DNA of 16,337 bases, taken from NCBI GenBank assembly GCA_030673525.1, contig DAOVIY010000003.1:1-16337 (forward strand). The letters run 5' to 3'. A program made the position numbers and the translations under genes. Of the stretch, positions 12,500 through 16,337 are shown one piece after another. Numbering within the stretch: the stretch's first letter is position 1; every line of letters starts with the position of its first letter. Source of the DNA: a bacterium (GTDB lineage: Bacteria; Patescibacteriota; Minisyncoccia; UBA6257). The notes beneath the pieces were generated by a model that saw nothing but the letters and a program-made list of their open reading frames with translations, had not been told where the DNA came from and did not search any database.

Positions 12500-12986
12500 T
12501 ATCAAGCCCCTCTCTGACTCCAAAACGAAGTAATTGAGAAAAAATACTCGGATCTAAAGCGTATACAACAGCGAGAGAAGTAACAAAGATAATTATTGCT
12601 AACCATTTAGTATAACGGCCCCGGGTGCGAACAAACAATATTAATGCCAAAATAGCCATAATACCTGGTCCAACAACTTTAATATCACCAAGTGGAATAT
12701 TATACCCAGCCACACTCTCTTGTGTGGTCCCTAAAAATGCTGCTAAGTCAAAATTAATGTGGAAAGCAACAAGAATTACCTCAGCAATAAAAACGATCAA
12801 AAGCCCCCAAGAAGCCCATTTAGTTGACTTTCCCTCTGTTCGATAAACCTCGTAAACCACTGCGGGTAATAAAAATAGAATAGTTATAAGAGGATTTGAC
12901 TTAATAATCCCAATAATAATTCCCAATAAAGCAAGGGCGCTAAGAACAAGACAAATTAAAGTAGCGTGTTTATATGCTTTAGCCAT
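12492..12986 (-). CDS. Multi-helix membrane protein, unknown function
   Basis: The 164-residue protein has four or five hydrophobic helices (about 9-28, 31-46, 56-76, 105-121, 128-146) and short polar loops. One loop, FDLAAFLGTTQESVAGYNIPLGDIKVVGPG, lies between helices three and four. GKSTKWASW and GRYTKWLA are similar stretches before helices three and five and suggest an internal duplication of a two-helix unit. I do not recognise the family. The start ATG 12984-12986 lies 51 nt after the exonuclease III stop, in A/T-rich DNA with an AAAGGAT stretch that is rather distant. Confidence 0.75.
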   Translation of the reverse strand: MAKAYKHATLICLVLSALALLGIIIGIIKSNPLITILFLLPAVVYEVYRTEGKSTKWASWGLLIVFIAEVILVAFHINFDLAAFLGTTQESVAGYNIPLGDIKVVGPGIMAILALILFVRTRGRYTKWLAIIIFVTSLAVVYALDPSIFSQLLRFGVREGLDML

Positions 12987-13037
12987 TTTATGATATATTA
13001 ATATTTTATCCTTTTATATATCCTACCATATAAAAAA

Positions 13038-13790
13038 CTAAATCTCTATTCCTATTGGACAATGATCAGATCCCATTACTTTACTAAGAATAAAAGCATC
13101 TTTGAGTTTTAGAACTAATTTTTTTGAAACAAAAATATAGTCTATTCTCCACCCTAAATTTCTTTCTCTTGCATTAACAAAATATGGCCACCAAGTATAA
13201 TTTTTTCCTTCTTTGTTAAATATTCTAAAAGTATCTACAAAACCCATATCAATTATCCTATTTATTTGCTTTCTCTCTTCTGAAGTAAACATTGTATTAT
13301 TTTGATTTTGCTTTGGTCTAGCTAAGTCAATTTCCTGATGAGCAATATTAAAATCTCCAATTAAAATAACATTTTTATCTTTGATTCTTTTCAAATAAGC
13401 AAAAATGTATTCATAAACTTTTAATTTATAATTAAGATTTTCTTTCTGTCTTCCTCCGTGGGGTAAATAAAGATTAATTAGAATCAAATCAGAATATTCA
13501 AGTTTTAAAATTCTACCCTCTTGATCAAATCTTTTTAGACCTAATTTATATTGCACTTTTAATGGCTTCTGTTTAGTATAAACAGCTACTCCAGAATAGC
13601 CCTTTTTAACAGCTTGATTAAAATAAAAATAATAATCTTTTGGTTCAAGCAAGTCACTTGGAATCTGCTCTTTTTGGGCTTTTATTTCCTGTAAACAAAT
13701 AATATCAGCATTAGTTTTTACTAACCATTTTAGAAAATTTTTCTTATAAACTGCTCTGATGCCATTAATATTCCAAGAAATAATTTTCAT
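13038..13790 (-). CDS. xth: Exodeoxyribonuclease III (AP endonuclease, ExoA/Xth)
   Basis: The 250-residue EEP-fold nuclease for base-excision repair would cut 5' of abasic sites and trim 3' ends. The active-site residues are all visible: N7 (SWNING), E35 (LQEIK), D146 and N148 (GDFNIAH), D217 (WRIDYIF), D242 and H243 (SDHCP). YSGVAVYTK and TWWPYFVNARERNLGWRIDY are typical of the ExoA/ExoIII branch. The open frame extends upstream to 13904 over the end of the thioredoxin-CcdA gene. I start at ATG 13788-13790 (MKIISWNINGIRA), the invariant family N-terminus, 23 nt after that gene's stop. Confidence 0.96.
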   Translation of the reverse strand: MKIISWNINGIRAVYKKNFLKWLVKTNADIICLQEIKAQKEQIPSDLLEPKDYYFYFNQAVKKGYSGVAVYTKQKPLKVQYKLGLKRFDQEGRILKLEYSDLILINLYLPHGGRQKENLNYKLKVYEYIFAYLKRIKDKNVILIGDFNIAHQEIDLARPKQNQNNTMFTSEERKQINRIIDMGFVDTFRIFNKEGKNYTWWPYFVNARERNLGWRIDYIFVSKKLVLKLKDAFILSKVMGSDHCPIGIEI

Positions 13791-13813
13791 ATTTTTTAAA
13801 ACCACACCTCTAT

Positions 13814-15253
13814 TTATACCCATCCTAACACAATCGCCAAGCCCAAAATGAACATAATTAAACCAGTAATTAAATGTAAATATTTTATATTTTGGTCTTT
13901 CCATCCACTTACATCTTCAACTTTCGCAAAACCAACATATACTATTAATGTTATCGCAACCATAGGTAAAATAAAAATAAGATTATATAAAAGTAAGAAA
14001 GGCATTGTTTTGATTAATTCCAAAGTAGATAAAATACCACCTGCTATAACATAAGGGCCTATTGTACAAGGTAAAAGAAAAACAGTAACGAAAAGACCAG
14101 CAATAAAAGCGCCCTTTGGACTTGTTATACCTGAGATTATCTTTTTAACTCTTGGTCTCATACTAAGAGGCATTTCTGTTAAAAAACTACCAGCCTTATA
14201 TCTTACAGCATCTTTTAAGTTTAAAATTCCTAAAATAATGGCGGCAAAACCAAGAATTTTATACAACAATATCCTAACATTAGTTAACACTTGAATAAGT
14301 TGGAAAGATTTTATAATAACTAACCCATAAAACAAATACATAATAAAAACTGAACATGTAAAAGCAAGTCCAGCTAATAAAATATCTCTCTTTTTCTTTG
14401 GATTATAGGTTAAAATCGCTATTAACATTAAAGTTAAAACAGCCAAAGCGCAAGGGTTTATCGCGTCAACAACCGCGAGAGAAAGAATTTTTGTTAATGT
14501 AAGCTTTTCCCCTGAGGTACTTTTGGAAACTACATCCACAGCTGTAGATGTAGCATTTTTTTGTATATTTACTTGTTGTGTATCTCTGTCTATCTTTTCT
14601 CCATTCCATTGAAAAATCCAACCATCTAATTGAATAGCATTATCAAAATATATCTTTTTTCCTGAAAGAGGAACTGGTTTTGATTCTATTGTCTCATAAT
14701 TAATCCCTTCAAAAACAGAGCTAATATCATCAATTACTAATAATCTTTTTAATACCTCATTATTACCTCCGTCATTAATCTTTAATAAAATTCTTTTACT
14801 TTTCCATATTTTTGGTTGGCCAGGTAAAAAAGTTAAATCAAGATTATTAAAATCAACAGAAGAACCGTCAATTAAGGAACAGTTATTACTGTTAGATTTA
14901 TCAATTATTTCTCTTGTATTTTTAATAATTGGAGTGCCTCCAATAAGATAGTTGTCTTTATCAAATATTATTAAAGGTATACCTAACCCAAAATTATATT
15001 CAGAATCGTATTCAAAAAGTAAAGGCGCATTTACCGGTTGCTGATAGATTTCATATTCTATCACAACTAAATTAGGGTTCTTTTTTAATAAATCAACTAG
15101 AACAATTGGATCTGTTTTAGCACAATACTGGCATCCAACCCCTGTAAAATAGACAGCACAAACAATACTTTGTTTATTTCGAGCTAAAACTACTGGCAAT
15201 AAAAAACTACTTATAAAAAATACCGCAAATAAAATAGCTATTAACTTTCTCAT
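13814..15253 (-). CDS. Thioredoxin-like/CcdA (DsbD-type) fusion membrane protein
   Basis: The 479-residue protein has a signal anchor (1-24), then an extracytoplasmic thioredoxin-like domain with C41-x-x-C44 (GVGCQYCAKTDP) and GIPLIIFD (91-98, holding the cis-Pro-like turn). A spacer (about 130-245) of unknown fold follows, then a CcdA/DsbD-type transporter with six helices (about 253-478). Its redox pair is C268 in DAINPCAL and C396 in LLPCTIGPYV, both conserved in the family. Such proteins carry electrons from cytoplasmic thioredoxin to thiols outside the membrane. Here acceptor and carrier are joined in one chain with the acceptor N-terminal, like DsbD. The cysteine-rich protein two genes upstream is a plausible client. 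It starts 5 nt after the CBU_0592-like gene. Confidence 0.88.
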   Translation of the reverse strand: MRKLIAILFAVFFISSFLLPVVLARNKQSIVCAVYFTGVGCQYCAKTDPIVLVDLLKKNPNLVVIEYEIYQQPVNAPLLFEYDSEYNFGLGIPLIIFDKDNYLIGGTPIIKNTREIIDKSNSNNCSLIDGSSVDFNNLDLTFLPGQPKIWKSKRILLKINDGGNNEVLKRLLVIDDISSVFEGINYETIESKPVPLSGKKIYFDNAIQLDGWIFQWNGEKIDRDTQQVNIQKNATSTAVDVVSKSTSGEKLTLTKILSLAVVDAINPCALAVLTLMLIAILTYNPKKKRDILLAGLAFTCSVFIMYLFYGLVIIKSFQLIQVLTNVRILLYKILGFAAIILGILNLKDAVRYKAGSFLTEMPLSMRPRVKKIISGITSPKGAFIAGLFVTVFLLPCTIGPYVIAGGILSTLELIKTMPFLLLYNLIFILPMVAITLIVYVGFAKVEDVSGWKDQNIKYLHLITGLIMFILGLAIVLGWV

Positions 15254-15258
15254 CTTTT

Positions 15259-15501
15259 TTAATTTCTTTTGTAAAAAAATATTAATTTATAAACTGCAAA
15301 TAATATCCAAATCAGTTCAAGAATTAAAAAAGGAACACTGTTCAAAACATAAGCATAATAAGCTAAAAGCCCTGCTCCAATAATATTAAAAATATTATAA
15401 ATCAACGAATCTCGCGTAACTTTTTTGAACAAATTCAAAGCAAAAGCAGTTAACAAGAATGTCATTCCAATAACTCCAATTATAACAGCAAAATTAATCA
15501 T
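15259..15501 (-). CDS. CBU_0592-like small membrane protein
   Basis: The 80-residue protein has three hydrophobic helices (about 4-24, 35-55, 57-76). The spacing of IGVIGMTFLLTAFALN, SLIYNIFNIIGAGLLAYYAY and SVPFLILELIWILFAVYKL resembles the small membrane family named after Coxiella CBU_0592 (G-x-x-L, N-x-x-G, N/E-x-x-W). Function is unknown. It lies 5 nt before the thioredoxin-CcdA gene and is surely co-transcribed with it, so a link to that redox protein is possible. The start is ATG 15499-15501. Confidence 0.7.
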   Translation of the reverse strand: MINFAVIIGVIGMTFLLTAFALNLFKKVTRDSLIYNIFNIIGAGLLAYYAYVLNSVPFLILELIWILFAVYKLIFFYKRN

Positions 15502-15540
15502 CTAAATTAATCTTCGTCTTAATTATGATTTTCTTTATAT

Positions 15541-16164
15541 TTAATTTATTACCCCCATGCATCTCCAATTTATTGATGCTTCTTTTGTCATAACATTAAT
15601 AACGCAAGCAGGATTACAACTTTCTTTTTCAATATCTAAATCTATCCACCAAGTTCCAGTATCTTCATTACATATACTAGGTTCTTTAAGCCTATCACCA
15701 CATTCACTATTTATAGCAATTTGTTCGGCATCAGCTAATGTCAATAATTCTTGCGTATCTTTCTTACTACAATGTTCTTCTATAAATATTCTACCATCAG
15801 ATGTTTCACATTGACGAGGATAAGATTCGAGAATAGGATTACCAGCCTCTACACATTCTTTAAAAGTAACTAATTCGGCTATAAAAATTCCCTCGCATTT
15901 ACCATCTACGCATTTACATGATTCAGGCGCTTGACAAAAACACTCTCCACCAGTGCCTAATGGAAGATTATTTTTATTATAACAACCACAATTACAATCC
16001 CCGGTTTTACCAAAAACAACACAATCATCATCACTGATACAATCTTTACCATCTTCTGATATTATATCAACATCAGATGTTGATATTGAATCGTAAACCC
16101 AATAACCCAACGCTGCGATTATTATGGCAAGAACTATAATTATTGTTTTATATGTTTTAGATAT
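15541..16164 (-). CDS. Cysteine-rich membrane-anchored protein, apparent non-AUG start
   Basis: A TTG at 16108-16110 is the only conventional start codon and gives 189 residues, but it would cut into a hydrophobic anchor. Reading on upstream in frame gives SKTYKTIIIIVLAIIIAALG before GYWVYD, a clear signal anchor with basic N-terminus. Before the upstream stop (16171-16173) only ATA (16162-16164) and ATT (16165-16167) are possible starts, so I extend to the ATA (207 residues). The mature part has about 20 cysteines: a dense N-terminal cluster (DCNCGCYNKNNL ... CFCQAPESCKCVDGKCEG), then FKECVEAGNPILESYPRQC, a motif I recall from other CPR secreted proteins. A C-terminal domain has TWWIDLDIEKESCNPACVINV. 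Function is unknown; disulfide bonding outside the cell is expected. Confidence 0.65.
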   Translation of the reverse strand: MSKTYKTIIIVLAIIIAALGYWVYDSISTSDVDIISEDGKDCISDDDCVVFGKTGDCNCGCYNKNNLPLGTGGECFCQAPESCKCVDGKCEGIFIAELVTFKECVEAGNPILESYPRQCETSDGRIFIEEHCSKKDTQELLTLADAEQIAINSECGDRLKEPSICNEDTGTWWIDLDIEKESCNPACVINVMTKEASINWRCMGVIN

Positions 16165-16199
16165 AATATTTTAGTTTATTAATTTTGACTCTTTATTTA

Positions 16200-16337
16200 T
16201 TATTTGCCTTGCCCTCCTTTTAGTAAACTTTTACCGAATCCCTCAAAAGATTTTAAAATTTCTATAGGCACAGCAAAAATAATAGTATTTGACTGATCAG
16301 AGCTTAAATCATTAATTGATTTCAAGGTTCTTAAATG
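16200..16337 (-). CDS. SPFH/stomatin-like protein, C-terminal fragment
   Basis: These are the last 45 codons of a minus-strand gene that enters from the right edge and stops at TAA 16200-16202. The peptide LRTLKSINDLSSDQSNTIIFAVPIEILKSFEG is the typical end of a slipin/Band-7 (SPFH) protein, where the family reads LRxLQTLxEIAxEKNSTIVFPLPIEIL. SPFH proteins form oligomeric cages on the membrane and help organise lipid domains and quality control. The membrane helix and SPFH core are outside the window. It lies just upstream of the cysteine-rich gene (29 nt from the latter's preceding stop) and is probably in the same transcript. Confidence 0.82.
   Translation of the reverse strand, partial: HLRTLKSINDLSSDQSNTIIFAVPIEILKSFEGFGKSLLKGGQGK

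Noticed and set aside
13791..13904. 38-residue N-terminal extension of exonuclease III
   Set aside because: It overlaps the thioredoxin-CcdA coding end in another frame, and the invariant MKIISWNING start is at 13790.
1..16337. CRISPR array, insertion sequence, prophage or defence system
   Set aside because: No spaced direct repeats, transposase, integrase, terminal repeats or recognisable defence genes were seen.

Overview
The window is AT-rich, densely coded and almost entirely transcribed from the minus strand; only the recR fragment at the left edge is on plus. Small compact genes, a reduced cell-division/peptidoglycan cluster, a DUF2330 protein with peptidoglycan-binding repeats, heptamer microsatellites and a tRNA without encoded CCA suggest a bacterium of the Candidate Phyla Radiation (Patescibacteria, Parcubacteria-like). 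This is inferred from gene content and style, not from a search. UGA is used as a stop (rsmH), so there is no sign of a recoded genetic code. No intergenic gap exceeds about 210 bases.

Layout, left to right. (1) 1-460: the 3' end of recR (+) converges with rplU (-) across one base; an apparent recR terminator lies inside the rplU coding sequence. (2) 480-935: a three-helix membrane protein starts 3 nt after the 3' end of tRNA-Glu(CTC), which has its own promoter. (3) 977-6032: a reduced dcw operon read leftward, mraZ > rsmH > ftsL-like > class B PBP > MurF-like ligase. It starts from a good promoter followed by three MraZ-type GTGG boxes at exact 10-bp period. (4) 6046-9349: a tight six-gene metal/Fe-S operon, DUF5320 > NifX-like > NifX-like > MinD-type ATPase with an inserted 2x[4Fe-4S] ferredoxin > CDF transporter with a C-terminal zinc ribbon > DUF134 regulator. 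It has a strong promoter decorated with a repeated AACTATC motif and ends in a terminator. (5) 9358-9729: a stand-alone RRM RNA-binding protein gene with a near-consensus promoter and its own terminator. (6) 9747-12499: GNAT acetyltransferase, a four-helix membrane protein, the secreted DUF2330/peptidoglycan-binding protein, and a DUF2188 protein. (7) 12492-16337: a multi-helix membrane protein, exonuclease III, a thioredoxin-CcdA fusion, a CBU_0592-like small membrane protein, a cysteine-rich membrane-anchored protein with an apparent non-AUG start, and the 3' end of an SPFH/stomatin-like gene.

Functional themes. The dcw operon makes the division septum and is probably autoregulated by MraZ. 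The six-gene operon looks like a redox/metal-homeostasis module typical of anaerobes, with a candidate operator and a candidate cognate regulator in the same operon; it is the best candidate here for an incompletely described system. The thioredoxin-CcdA protein probably supplies reducing equivalents or disulfide exchange outside the membrane, where the neighbouring cysteine-rich protein would be displayed.
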